A stretch of DNA of 64,000 nt from Silene conica (Eukaryota > Streptophyta > Magnoliopsida > Caryophyllales > Caryophyllaceae), in assembly GCA_029255685.2 (NCBI GenBank), contig CM055317.2, positions 15,083,501 to 15,147,500 of the forward strand, written 5' to 3'. Shown piece after piece: positions 46,866-58,073 of the stretch. Both the position numbers and the translations under genes were made by a program. The notes under the pieces were generated by a model that did not search any database, was not told where the DNA came from, and saw only the letters and a program-made list of their open reading frames with translations. Position 1 is the first letter of the stretch. Every line of letters begins with the position of its first letter.

Positions 46866-47210
46866 AGCAAGAAATTGAAACCTTAAATAAATAAATAAAA
46901 ATTTAAAAAAAAAAAAAAAAAGATTATATACAAAGAGAAAAGGAAATTAGGTAATCGATGATGTGAGATGAATTTAAAAAAAGAGGGATTTAGGGTAATT
47001 GGAGTTATATGAGTAAAACTGTTGAATAAATAGGTGGAGAAATGAAAGAGGAATTTTCCTTCGTGTGGAAGGAAAGAGGAAGGTGCTCGGTAATTAATAG
47101 GTGGAAGGTGAAGGGAGTTAGTTATGGCATCATTCAGCCAATTAGCGAGGGTTATTCAGCTGATGTGGCTTTGCTCGGTCTTGATTTTCCTCTTGCCGGG
47201 TTCGTTCTCA
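46866..47210. other. bZIP60 5' UTR and promoter region
   Basis: An A-rich run (46894-46921) lies just upstream of the start codon. A CCAAT-type sequence (cagccaattag) occurs near 47137 on the plus strand. I could not identify a complete ER-stress element. The PIF/Harbinger element inserted at 47211, only 345 bp from the ATG. Confidence 0.5.
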
Positions 47211-47715
47211 GACCATCCCCAAGCAAAAGGTCGATTTAATCGAGTCAATAACGTATTATCCCTTAATCTCACCTTATTGACATTGACCCTCTTTTACCCT
47301 CCCAAGCAGAAGGTCACGACCTAGGTCACTAACCCAATCATTTTCCACTTTCCAACATTTTCAATCATTTCCCACTTTCCAACATTCTCAATCATTTCCC
47401 ACCTTTTCTACTCCACCAAAACATCTCTCCTTATTTTTTTTCAATTAATATTTAACATATTTACCATATGTTAAATTTTTTACTTTATAAAATAAATAGG
47501 ATCACAATATGTTAAATATTAAATTTCTGGAGTACATTTTTTGAAAAAAGTAATAAATAAAAATGTTAAAATTTAAAAAATTGAAAAGATGATTTCATTG
47601 ACAATAAAAGAACCGGATACATAATTTTTAAAAAAAACATGCATAAAAGAAACAATAATACATGATATTAAAATATTCAAAGTACTACGAAATATAATAG
47701 ACGATCGAAACTATT

Positions 47716-49048
47716 CTAGTTACGGAAGTTTTGCCAAATATGTTGAATGAGATCATTTTTTAGAGCGATATGAGTGGCCCGATCACGAATCTCGCCATGA
47801 ATTTCTACGAATCGTTCTTGAGGCGATCTTCTAAGATGATGATATTCATACGGATCATCATTAGCTGAGGTCGGAGTATCTTCTTGGAACTCAGCGATTT
47901 AAGATAGGTATCTCTTTCATCTTCAACTATCATGTTATGCATAATAATACATGCCATAAGGACGTTTCCCATTGAAGCTGGATCCCACAGAAGACAAGGA
48001 CGCTTGATGAAAGCAAAACGAGCTTGTAAGACACCGAAAGCACGTTCGACATCTTTTCGACAACTCTCTTGTCGTCGTGCAAATAACTTATGTTGTTGAA
48101 TTTGTGGCGCACTAATTGTTTTTACAAATGTTGCCCAACCCGGATATATACCATCAGCAAGATAATATCCCTTATTATACTCCGTACCATTAACCGTAAA
48201 ATTAACAGGAGGAGCAGATTCTTCTAAAACGTCATTAAATAGTGGAGAACGTTGAAGAACATTAATATCATTGAGCGAACCTGGTGTACCGAATAAGGCA
48301 TGCCATATCCACAAGTCGTACGAAGCGACCGCTTCCAAAACAATTGTCGGCTTTGAACTTCTCCCGGCATAATGTCCCGCCCATGCCGTGGGACAATTTT
48401 TCCACTCCCAGTGCATGCAGTCAATGCTACCCAACATACCAGGAAATCCACGAGCTTGCCCCACATATGCAGCAACCTTCCTAAATCTTGAGCGTTCGGC
48501 CTACGTAGATACTCCTCCCCAAAACAACTGATTATACCTTCGACGAACGCTTTGAGAGAGTCTCTTACTGCTGTATCGCTCATACGCAAATACTCATCTA
48601 CTGAATCAGTAGACGTACCATATGCCAAAACTCTTAAAGCAGCCGTGCACCTTTGTAATGGTGAGAAACTAGCTCTCCCATTACCGCCGACTCTTTGTTG
48701 GAAGAAACGATTATTGGCGGACAGGGCATTAACTATACGCATGAATAAATGTTTTTTCATGCGAAATCTGCGGCGAAATAGCTCTTCGGGATAGACTGGA
48801 TTCATGAAGTAGTCATTGTATAATTGGTTATGACCTTCTTCACGATTTCTCTCAATGTTTCTCCTACGACGTCTAGGAGGGTGACTTTGTTGACGGATTC
48901 TTCTATCCACGTGTTCATTCATACGTTGGGCTATAAGGTTTTGCATAGCCTCTGATTGTTCATCGGCTTCGGCTTCCCATTGGTAATCGGAAAGCCTGTT
49001 TTGATCGACAACATCGTCATTTGACGAATTGAAATTTGACTCGGACAT
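47716..49048 (-). pseudogene. PIF/Harbinger transposase (DDE_Tnp_4), frameshifted
   Basis: Starts MSESNFNSS. Conserved blocks: ELFRRRFRMKKHLFMRIV, then LAYGTSTDSVDEYLRMSD, GEEYLRRPNAQDL, GFPGMLGSIDCMHWEW (first Asp), YYLADGIYPGW (second Asp) and DVERAFGVLQARFA (Glu), and a C-terminal HIALKNDLIQHIW before a TAG at 47716. One frameshift lies near 48465-48483, between RRPNAQDL and ARGFPG. Another near 47880 precedes the C-terminal segment. The transposase family cuts and pastes elements into TWA sites together with the Myb-like partner. Confidence 0.9.
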
Positions 49049-49154
49049 TGTAATAATATTTATTGTGTTTGTATAATATTGATGAATTATTAAAGAAGGA
49101 TTGTGTGAGTTATAAAACAACAACTACATCGGGTATATATAAGGTTTGAAGTGT

Positions 49155-49278
49155 AACGGCTATATTTTTAATCTAATGTCTACATTTATTTCAACGGCTA
49201 TATTTCTAATCTAATGGCTACAATCAAACCAACGGCTATATTCCGATGTAACGGCTATATTTCTTGTGTAGGTAATTC
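49155..49278. repeat. AACGGCTATATT repeats upstream of the Harbinger transposase
   Basis: Four copies of AACGGCTATATT and related ATGGCTACA/ATGTCTACA sequences lie within about 120 bp just upstream of the transposase ORF, with ATCTAATG spacers. They could bind the element's own Myb-like protein; this is inference. Confidence 0.7.
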
Positions 49279-49514
49279 CGTCTTAGTTTCCGTGTCCTAG
49301 AAAGTCCGTCTGAATTTACCGACACAATACAACATGTCCAATAAATTTTACTGGTATTTATTTTTTTAAACAATAGTTATATTCATAGTTATTAACCTCG
49401 ATTATTTGAAAACCAATGTTCATTTATTTACGTTTCATCGATTTGCTTCAACGGATGTTAATTTATTTAAGGGGTATTTATTTGAAAACCAATATTATTT
49501 GAAAACCAAATCTC

Positions 49515-49625
49515 AGTATTGGATTACTACAATTATTGGATTACCCAATCCCTAGTCCATTACTACAATTATTGGATTACTACAATTATTGGATTACCCA
49601 AAACTCAGTATTGGATTACCCTAAA
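49515..49625. repeat. TTGGATTACTACAATTA minisatellite
   Basis: Imperfect units of ATTACTACAATTATTGG and ATTGGATTACCC in tandem inside the Harbinger element between its ORFs. Confidence 0.75.
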
Positions 49626-49629
49626 CTCC

Positions 49630-50242
49630 TCCAGATTGATTCCCAAGTCCCCCAAGGCCATACCCTTTCCCTACTACCTTCTATCACCCACCACAACAAT
49701 CCCCTAAATCCACCATCAACATCTACCACTAACACCCGCCACCACCTCCTACATCGAAACCACCGCCAGAGGCAGCGCCAGCGGCCCCTCACTCTGGCCG
49801 GCTTGACAGATCTCTCCCCCCTTCTCCTGTCATCACTTCAGAATGTATGAGTTCAAGGTCCGTCTTCGATCTACACATGCAGGTACACATTTTAGTGGGA
49901 TCTAATGGAAGTCCTGTTCATCGGAAAATGCGTGTTATTCGTAATGTTGCTTGAAATAATTTAGTTTAGTTTCCCCCCCTTCCCCTTCTGCTGTTTAATT
50001 TAGTTTTCCCCCAGAGTTAGTTTTTGGTAATGTTACTTGAAATAATTACTGATGTTTAAGCTTAATTATGCAGAGTGAAATAATTAATTACTGGGAGTAC
50101 AGTAATCAACTTGGGTTGATATTATGCATTTGGGATGCCTGTTGGATACCTACTCGGCTATGTAGCGAATCTGGGAGTACAGGTCCTTAATTTACCTTTC
50201 TATTGTTGATATTTTTCTTAGTTCATCTCTGAAATATAAGCA
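49630..50242. other. Harbinger inter-ORF region
   Basis: A CCACC-rich and GCCGCCAGAGGCAGCGCC-type GC-rich stretch at 49735-49810 differs in composition from the flanks and might be captured host sequence. No gene recognised. Confidence 0.4.
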
Positions 50243-51601
50243 TCAATTTACCGAACAAATGTTTACACTTGAATCTTTCTGAAAATTATTTAAGCTCCAC
50301 TTTGGGTATTTACTCATTATTTTATTATAAACATGAAATTCAACAAATTCATTACCGTCGTTATCCTTGCGAAATAATTGTTGAGCTAATTCAATGTCGT
50401 CTTCGATGTTAGTGCCGCTTGCGGGTGGTCTACTCAAAACTTTAGAGTAGCAACCGATCCATTTGTTGACTAACATATTGAGACGTTTAACACGGTTTTT
50501 CATTCCCTCAAGACTCCTTATCCCAATATTATTTTGATTTTGATTTTCCGTCCGAGCTTGTTCATACAACTCGTGAACCTTGCTCCATATTGTGATTGAT
50601 CTTTGGTTTTTCCCAACTATTGAGTTGGTTGTATGTAAACACCAAGCGGACATAAGCGCTTCATCCTCCTTTTCGGACCAATTTTTACCCTCCCCAATTG
50701 TCGTGGACTGTTTTTTTTTAATGGTATTGATTTTTTGGTTTTTGTAGCACAAAAAATAGGGGTCTCCTCTACAAAATCTTGAGTAGGGAGTTGGGACAAC
50801 AAAATCGGATTTCCAAATATATCCAAATTTTGATAATTTCGATTACCCGAAACTAATTCCGTAAACGTAGGAATTGGAGTACTTTGATTTAGATCGATAT
50901 TTTGAGTGTTTTGAAATGATGTATGTTGAGGTCTCTTCCCATATGTGTGTGAGGAGCATTGTCCCACATCGGTAGAATTATAGTGAAGGGACTAGCTTAT
51001 AAGTAAGTGGGCTACTCCTCCTATCACCAATTGGTTTTAGGATGGAACCTCACTTGCTTATGGGCCGGTTTCATGCACCTAATTCTATAAGCCCGCTGCG
51101 GGGGACTCAACAAGTGGTATCAGAGCCGACGGTTCGGCTTGGGACCGCAAGGTGCGATGTGGTGACGGTGCTCGAGATGACGCAGAGTAGCGTCGTGGTT
51201 GCGGAGTAGCACCACCGTTGGACTCTCTCCCTTGGTTGACCAGAGATGCAGAGTAGCATCGTGCGGAGTTGCCTGGTCGGCCCGACACGGGGTTGTGTCG
51301 GGTGCGGAGTAGCGCCAAGTGAGGGGGAGTTTCGCACACACACATGTGAAAGGGGGAGATTGTTGAGGTCTCTTCCCATATGTGTGTGAGGAGCATTGTC
51401 CCACATCGGTAGAATTATAGTGAAGGGACTAGCTTATAAGTAAGTGGGCTACTCCTCCTATCACCAATTGGTTTTAGGATGGAACCTCACTTGCTTATGG
51501 GCCGGTTTCATGCACCTAATTCTATAAGCCCGCTGCGGGGGACTCAACAATGTAGTATTGTCATTTGCATAACTTGAATAATCAAAATCATTTAAATCCA
51601 T
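50243..51601 (-). pseudogene. PIF/Harbinger ORF1, Myb/SANT-like protein, broken by TRIM and frameshift
   Basis: The N-terminus MDLNDFDYSSYANDNTT (from 51601) is separated by the TRIM insertion from SFQNTQNIDLNQSTPIP and GNPILLSQLP (50790-50920). A frameshift at a homopolymer run near 50712 leads to the SANT/Myb-like domain: GKNWSEKEDEALMSAWCL, then TIWSKVHELYEQ and GMKNRVKRLNMLVNKW. The C-terminus ends near 50243. PIF-type elements need this DNA-binding partner along with the transposase. Two lesions inactivate it. Confidence 0.85.
50924..51549. mobile_element. TRIM (terminal-repeat retrotransposon in miniature), identical LTRs
   Basis: LTRs 50924-51112 and 51361-51549, each 189 bp, TGTTGAGG...CTCAACA, identical as far as I can read. 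The duplication ATGTA flanks it (50919-50923 and 51550-51554). A tRNA-iMet primer-binding site (tggtatcagagcc, 51115-51127) and a polypurine tract (aaagggggaga, about 51349-51359) are present. The 248-bp interior has no coding capacity and repeats GCGGAGTAGCR. A very recent insertion moved by proteins from another element. Confidence 0.96.
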
Positions 51602-52152
51602 ATTGTATAAAAAAATTAGAAAATATAATAAGTGTGGTTTTTTTACTTTAAGGAAATGAAGACAGTAATATTTTTTTTTGGAAAGACAATAGTTTTTGTT
51701 CAAAGACAGTGAATTTTCGTAAGACAGTAAATTTTTTTTTAAGAAAACAAGTCAGTAATTTTATTTAAGAAAAATTGATATTTTATAGTAAATTTTGTAT
51801 TTAATGTTGCAGGTGGTTGAATGTTGGATTTCTACGCGTTTTCAACAGCCTGTCAAGGAGTGGCAGTGAACAGTAAACACTGAACAGAAATGGCAGGAAA
51901 AGTGAGGAAAAGTGACAGTCTTTCATGTTTTCACATATTTTAATACTTTATCTTTTCTTTTTTTTTCTTTTTTTAATTTGTAACCAATGACAATGTAACA
52001 CATCATGGGTCAATAGTTGGGTCAATTTTCTCTCCCTTGGGTCACAAATTGACCCTCAACTCTCATGGGTCAATACTAATATGCTACTAATTGTAATTAA
52101 CTTGACCCAAGCAAGCAATTGACCTTGCAATTGACCTTGCTTGGGGATGGTC

Positions 52153-52945
52153 TTAGAGTAAATTTTGGGTTCACGTGGTTAAATTTTTAAAGTGGAGTTT
52201 TTGTTGTCGGTGTTTTAGCAGGGCTAAATTGTAGTTGACGCTTTTATTTCAATTGATGGAAATGTTCTTGGACAAAAAAATACTCCAATTCTCTCTCTAA
52301 TTTTTCTGTAATATTCTCCAGAAAATTGAATAAATTAAAAAAAAAAAAACGAAATCTATAATTTGCAAATTTTACATGTCGGAATCCAATTCATCATATT
52401 CTCCTTTAAGTTAACAAGTTAATGACATTCTAATCTATTTATATCTTGTTAGCCATGAAAGGATGATGAAATTCATCCTTCTATCCATGAATGTACATCG
52501 AGTTACAATGCGTGACCATGGAACTTTTAATATTTTGTCTTCTGTTTAACGTAATTTTTTATGTTTGATTTTAAATTTTCTATGCTAACTATTATACAAT
52601 TTGCATTATATATGATTCTGAAGCTGCATTGAAGAGTCGTCGTAGACATTTCGAATTCTAAAGTTGCAACGGTCGTATCGCTCGATGATTTATGAGGTCG
52701 TTAGAATTTTAAAATGTTACCGTTATAATTGCAAAATGTAATTGTTCTAATTATTTGGATTTTAATTTTCGTTCGGTATCGTTCTAATTACGTTGTATTT
52801 TCATTTTCGTTTAGTACCGTTCTAATTTTTAGCTATTATAATTTTCGTTGATTACCGTACTAAAATTAAAATAACAAAGTATCTCGGTTACATGAAGACA
52901 AATAAAATATCCTTTAAAAAACTAAAAAAAATACAAATACATAAA
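52153..52945. other. AT-rich intergenic stretch
   Basis: Contains three imperfect TTCGTTYRGTAYCGTTCTAAT repeats at 52765-52860. No gene seen. Confidence 0.5.
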
Positions 52946-53095
52946 AATTCTTACTCATCCTCGCGATCGTAGTAAAGACGCATCTCAGTGAACAACACCT
53001 CTTGACGAAGTCTACTCCTCGCTCGATTGTTGGTAGATGGTTCTAAAATGACGACTAAGGCTTAAGGCAACTTCCGGCTTCTCGTGCATAGGAAG

Positions 53096-54293
53096 TAGGG
53101 CTGAGCAAAAAAACTGATGCGAATTTTTAAACCGCATCCGAACCGAAAACCGCAAAAAAAAACCGGAAATTCGGTTTTTTACGAAACCAGTATCCGAACC
53201 GCATTTTTTAGTGTTAAACTGAAGCGGATGTGGATCTCATTTATTCAAAATCAGACCCCGGTTTTTAAACCGGTTTAATAAAAAATGCTAAAATATATTC
53301 TAACTTTCTAAGTCTAAGACCTGTCTAACTAAGTCTAAAGTAAAATCTAAAACATTTAATACTAACTATACCAATATAATAGTATAATACCATTACCATA
53401 TGCCCATATAGTCTATTACCAATTACCATACGTCTAAACTCTAAATTAATCTAAAACCTAAACTTAAAAATTAACCAAACCCTAAAAGTAAACAAACAGG
53501 CACGCCGCTCGCAGCTTCTCATTTTCTCAATTCTCACTATCTCAGTCCTCTCCGTCTAATCTTCTTCAACTCTTCGTCTTGATCTACCGTCTTCTTATCA
53601 AAATTTCGATATATTAGCAAATAAGGTTTGTTTATTCATTCTTTTATACTCCCTCCTATTCGTAATAACTGTCCCATTATCGGTTTGGCAGAAGAATTAA
53701 GGAATTCATTTGTTTATTGTAAAATAATGTCTGGTGTAAGAAGATTGGAGAGAGGTAAGATATTGGGACATTAACAAAAATAGACAATGGGACATTTTGG
53801 TGAATAGACGGAAATGGACAATGGGACAGTTATTACGAATAGGAGGGAGTACATTTTATAGATATATTTCGATCTTTGTTCATTAATGAGATATTTCATT
53901 CGTATTTTATAGATATATTTCGATCTTTCTGTTTTTGTTCAGTGTTTCGTTTATAAATTTTTTTGAAATTTTCCAAAGTTGTATATTTTTATACCAACAC
54001 AAACACAAAGCGTTGCTTTGATTTTTTTTTTCCAGGAAATCATTTTCCAAATTCTATTGTAATTTATTACAAGAGCTCCTACAAGGAAAACATGGCTTTC
54101 GTGGTTTTGTGAAACCGGTTTCAAAACCGGTGAGGTTAAACCAGATTTTCGGATTCGGTTTCCATTTTCGAAAAAAAACGGTATACCGAATAAATCCGGT
54201 GCGGTAGCGGTATCATGAAATGAAAATTGTGAAAAATCGGATACCAGTTTTTAAAGCAAAACCGGTGCGGTATACCGCTTTTGCTCAGCCCTA
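53096..54293. mobile_element. hAT non-autonomous element with 8-bp target duplication
   Basis: Ends TAGGGCTGAGCAAAA and TTTTGCTCAGCCCTA are inverted copies. The duplication ATAGGAAG (53088-53095 and 54294-54301) has the 8-bp length of hAT elements. The subterminal regions are rich in AACCG/CGGTT motifs on both sides (for example gtttaaaccggttt, cggtataccg), likely transposase-binding repeats. No transposase ORF. A Stowaway is nested at 53649-53849. Confidence 0.93.
53649..53849. mobile_element. Stowaway MITE inside the hAT element
   Basis: 201 bp with long inverted ends, CTCCCTCCTATTCGTAATAA and its complement, flanked by TA on both sides. Terminal repeats extend about 30 bp. Confidence 0.93.
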
Positions 54294-54530
54294 ATAGGAA
54301 GTGAGTGAAGCTGGACTCTATGTGGGGGGGGATGAAAGTACGAGTGAGCTATGTCCCTAATCCATTTCATGTACCCTCTTTCAACTTCGAATGGCAACAA
54401 CTTTGGACTAGAACGATGATGAAAAGTGATGTTCGATTCAGGGAATCCCCACATCCTATCGGGATCTTCACCGAACTCACTTAGAAGGAATCTGCATCGG
54501 AGACGGAATTACTTGACGATACTTGGTCTG

Positions 54531-55412
54531 TTTAAGTGGCGATATATAGAGCATAACTTAAGTTGAAATTTTGTTTGTCACCATTTTAAAACTGTTTCTA
54601 AACATATTTTTTAGGAAAGTCAAATTACTAAATAATTTTATGCTAATTTATTTTAACGGTTACATATTAAGTTACAATGAGGACATTTATTATGTTAAAA
54701 AACTTGTGTTCTTTGTTACCATTTTACACACTAAGTTAAATTATAAACCTAATGATGAGAATTGCCAAGTTTTGTGTTATATAAGATGTTCCTAAATATG
54801 AAATGTTTGTAACATTTACATAAACTACTGACTAAAGGATAATGGTAAAGTAATATATTAAACTAAAGTTGTGACATATTAATTCTAAAATGGATACATA
54901 TTAAATAATAATATTGACATAGTTGATTATGGGTATTTGTTTGCAGCTGATGGATGTTGAAAAAAAGGTATTAATTTTAAATGGCAAGCTCAACAAGCGT
55001 TAGACTTACACTAGAGTCGCGAAGAGAAACGGTGTCGTAGGCGATGATGGTATTGGAGCCACAAAGGGAGATGGTGAAGCCAAGAAGCATTGAAGAAGTG
55101 TGTTGTTTACTTATTTGTATTGAAAAATGTAGAATCTTATTATCATGCATTCATGCCATATATGAATCAAAATGTTTAAATGTGACTATGTGTAATGTTA
55201 CTGCCTTAGTTAGTATATGTAATCATTTTAGACAACTATAAAGAGAAAACGCATTTAGAGTTTATGTAGAAAATCATTTTAGTCGAAGATATGACGTTCT
55301 TTACATTACATTTGATTTTTTTTAAAAAGAATCCTAGAATGATAACATGTCTAAATTAAAATAGTGACATAAAATATTTGAAAGAAATGTTACCATCTTA
55401 GATAAAACGGAT
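54531..55412. other. AT-rich intergenic stretch
   Basis: Repeated GTGACATATTA-like motifs in both orientations. No convincing gene; the 60-75-codon ORFs here are low-complexity. Confidence 0.45.
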
Positions 55413-55587
55413 TTTCTAACATGTGCCCTAAGGGCACATGATAAGGAGCTAAGTAAGGAAATATTGTTGAGAATATACCATGATAAATTAGACTTAAAAT
55501 TCATATTTACCATAATAAGTGAAATCATCTTGAAGATCTTTCCTTACTTGACTTCTTATCATGTGCCCTTAGGGCACATGTTAGAAA
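55413..55587. mobile_element. Foldback MITE with internally palindromic ends
   Basis: TTTCTAACATGTGCCCTAAG...CTTAGGGCACATGTTAGAAA. Each terminal repeat contains the palindrome ATGTGCCCTAAGGGCACAT, so each end can form its own hairpin as well as pair with the other end. Confidence 0.8.
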
Positions 55588-55976
55588 AACCCTAGATAAA
55601 AATATGTGAATAAAAATGGATCTTATCATCAAAATTCAAAACACATATGAATAAATATAGTGACATATTAGATAAAAACGATATATCTAATATTATACTC
55701 CCTCCGTCTCAACGGTTTCTTTACATCCACTTTTTGTGCGGATTTTAAGAAAAGCAAGTAAAAAAAAAGTAGGGGTATTTAGCTATGCAATAGCCTATAC
55801 AATAGATATAATTAATGGCCCACTTGGTTATTAATTTTTCTATGTACTGTAATTTAATTTTACAAATTCCAAGTAAATTTAATTAATTACAAAGTCCTAG
55901 CAAACAACTCAAAGCTGTAGTACGTATTTAATGATTTGGTGGGAAATTTTAATTTTCCCACCAAATTAAACATAGC

Positions 55977-56073
55977 TACTTCTGAAAAATTCAACTTACA
56001 TTTAGGCGCAACTTCTGAAAATTTCGGCTTTCATTTAGGCGCAAATTCTGAAAATTTCAGCTTTCATTTAGGC
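55977..56073 (+). repeat. 33-bp tandem repeat in the mariner 5' region
   Basis: About three units of a 33-bp sequence containing TTCTGAAAATTTCRGCTTTC and CATTTAGGCGC. 33 bp preserves reading frame, but no long ORF includes the array reliably. Confidence 0.85.
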
Positions 56074-56287
56074 GCAATTCAACATGGGATAGCTAATTCT
56101 AAAAATTTCAGTTTTCCTATATAAGGTGAAAGAGTACAACACAACTCAATATAAAAAAAATGTTCCCTGCTAACTTTCCTTATGCCAACCCCCATTCAGG
56201 CCACCTAGATTAATAAGTACTCCTACTCAAGAACAAAGTAACGAACGAAATGTCAGCAGCCATCAAGAACAAAATGACAGCAACCAT

Positions 56288-57706
56288 ATGGAACAAAATG
56301 ACAGCAACCAAGGAGTTCCAGAACTGCAATTGTCTCTCTCCTTCACACCTGCATCAAGCCCAATAGTTCCCAAATTAAGACTCACAAACAAACAACGAAG
56401 GGAAATAGCACAAAGATTGCAGTTAAGTTACACAGATAGGAAACTTGAAAGTGGCGTAATTAAAAAAATTGCACAAGAGTACAATGTTTCTAGAGTCACA
56501 ATCAATACATTATGGAGAGGAATAAAAGAAGATATTGAAGCAGGAAAGTTGATCAACTCAGATAGAAAATTCAGAGGAGGAATACCAAGACTACACATTG
56601 ATTTGGAAAAGGTTAGGTCTATCCCTATTCGTCAAAGAGGTTCAATAAGAAAATTAGCAAAAAAAAAATGGAATTACACCCCTCCACAATTGGAAGATTA
56701 GTAAAAAAAGGAGTATTAAGAAGCCACACAAATGCAATAAAACCTTCTTTAACTAAAGCAAACAAGATAGCTAGGATAAAATGGTGTTTAGGAAAAATTG
56801 TGGCAAATAGCTTACATAATGGTCAAGTATTTAAAGATATGTATAATGTCGTGCATTTTGATGAAAAATGGTTTTTTATGTCAAATGTCACCGACAAATA
56901 CTACATACTACAAGGTGAAACAGAGCCCCATAGGACATGTAAATCAAAAGGGTTTATTACTAAAATCATGTTTATGGCAGCGGTAGCAAGACCGGTATTT
57001 TCAAATGAGGGCTCTTTGTTATTTGATGGAAAAATTGGTATCTTTCCTTTCACTTGTGAAGAGCCTGCTAGAAGAGCTAGTAGGAATCGAGCAAGGGGAA
57101 CAATGGAAATAAAACCAATTCAAAGCATAACAAAAGAAGTGACCAAGGAATATATAATCTCAAAAGTAATTCCAGCAATAAAATCTAAATGGCCAGAGGG
57201 TGTAAGTAGACGGATTTACATACAACAGGATAATGTGAAACCACATATTATGGGAGATGATCCTGATTTTTTACAAGCTGCAAAATCTGATGGTTTTGAT
57301 ATAAGACTAATAAGTCAACCCCCCAATAGCCCTAATTTAAATGTCTTAGACTTGGGTTTTTTGATTCCGATCAATTCAGTCTCTTCAAAATGAAATAACC
57401 ACCACTACCGTGTCTGAGCTAGTTGACGCGGTAATTACTGCATACGATCAAATTGAACCACAGAAATTAAAATATGTTTGGCTGTCATTACAGTATTGTA
57501 TGAATGAGATTTTAGGAGTTTTGGGAAACAATAACTACAAACTACCACACAATGGAAAACAAAGATTGGACCGATTGGGTTTATTGCCAGATCAAGTGAC
57601 ACTAAATGAGGAGTATGTAGCAAAATCATTGGAACACGTAATTGAGCATCAACAATTGCATCACATGGCTGGGCATCAAGGAGGGAGTAATGAATACAGA
57701 GCATGA
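56288..57706 (+). pseudogene. Mariner transposase, DD39D, two homopolymer frameshifts
   Basis: The N-terminal helix-turn-helix region (LTNKQRREIAQRLQ; KKIAQEYNVSRVTINTLW) is followed by the catalytic core: FDEKWFF (first Asp), IYIQQDNVKPH (second Asp), and NSPNLNVLDLGF with the third Asp 39 residues after the second, the plant DD39D signature. The usual NSPD is NSPN, a non-catalytic position. Frameshifts lie in an A-run at about 56660-56668 and a T-run at about 57357-57362. Apart from these the protein is complete to a stop at 57706. The enzyme would cut at the CTCCCTCC ends and insert at TA. Confidence 0.93.
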
Positions 57707-57784
57707 AGAATTGTGGTATTTTGGTCAGTTATGAGTCATTCATTTTAAGTCGGTCATTTTGGTCAGTTATGAGTCAATCATTTT

Positions 57785-57919
57785 GAGTCGGTCTTTTTGT
57801 GTTCCTCCGATGAGTCGGACATTTTGTGTTACTCGGACGAGTCGGACATTTTGTGTTACTCCGACGAGTCGGACATTTTGTGTTACTTCGACGAGTCGGA
57901 CATTTTGTGTTACTCCGTA
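57785..57919 (+). repeat. 27-bp in-phase tandem repeat with CCGACGAGTCGG palindrome
   Basis: Five units of 27 bp sharing GAGTCGGACATTTTGTGTTA and CTCCGAC; the unit junction forms CCGACGAGTCGG. Preceded by two longer repeats of TCATTTTGGTCAGTTATGAGTC. It lies between the transposase stop and the minus-strand ORF. Confidence 0.9.
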
Positions 57920-58073
57920 TGTTAGTCATTTTGGCCAGTGATTATTTTCAATCAGACACATTTTGGTGAAAATCAATTATACTCATATGCATCGGCTAAT
58001 AAAATTTACCTAATAAAATTTGCAAAGAAAATTAATACATGTAATTAACCCTATCAATAATTTAGAGAGTACC

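Larger units (their letters stand above)
47211..52152 (-). mobile_element. PIF/Harbinger element with both ORFs and both ends
   Basis: Left terminus GACCATCCCCAAGCAAAAGG and right terminus, read inversely, GACCATCCCCAAGCAAGGTC form the inverted repeats. The flanking trinucleotides are TCA (47208-47210) and TTA (52153-52155), close to the TTA-type duplication of the superfamily. It holds a DDE transposase (47716-49048) and a Myb/SANT-like ORF (50243-51601), both minus. A 626-bp TRIM (50924-51549) is nested in the second ORF. Total 4,942 bp. Frameshifts in both ORFs make it non-autonomous now. Confidence 0.88.
52950..54530 (-). pseudogene. Unrecognised coding-like remnant interrupted by a hAT element
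   Basis: On the minus strand, 54302-54480 reads SEFGEDPDRMWGFPESNITF-type sequence, then LPFEVERGYMKWIRDIAHSY, with no stop for 67 codons. Beyond the hAT element it may continue (MHEKPEVALSL) and end near 52960 with EVLFTEMRLYYDREDE before a stop. Frames differ among the pieces. I do not recognise the family; a transposon-borne ORF is likely given the surroundings. Confidence 0.4.

Noticed and set aside
51085..51406. Several minus-strand ORFs across the TRIM
   Set aside because: TRIM elements are non-coding; these frames cross LTR and PBS and have no domain.
57759..57941. ORF with repeated TSRTFCVTP
   Set aside because: Direct translation of the 27-bp tandem repeat; no evidence of expression or conservation.
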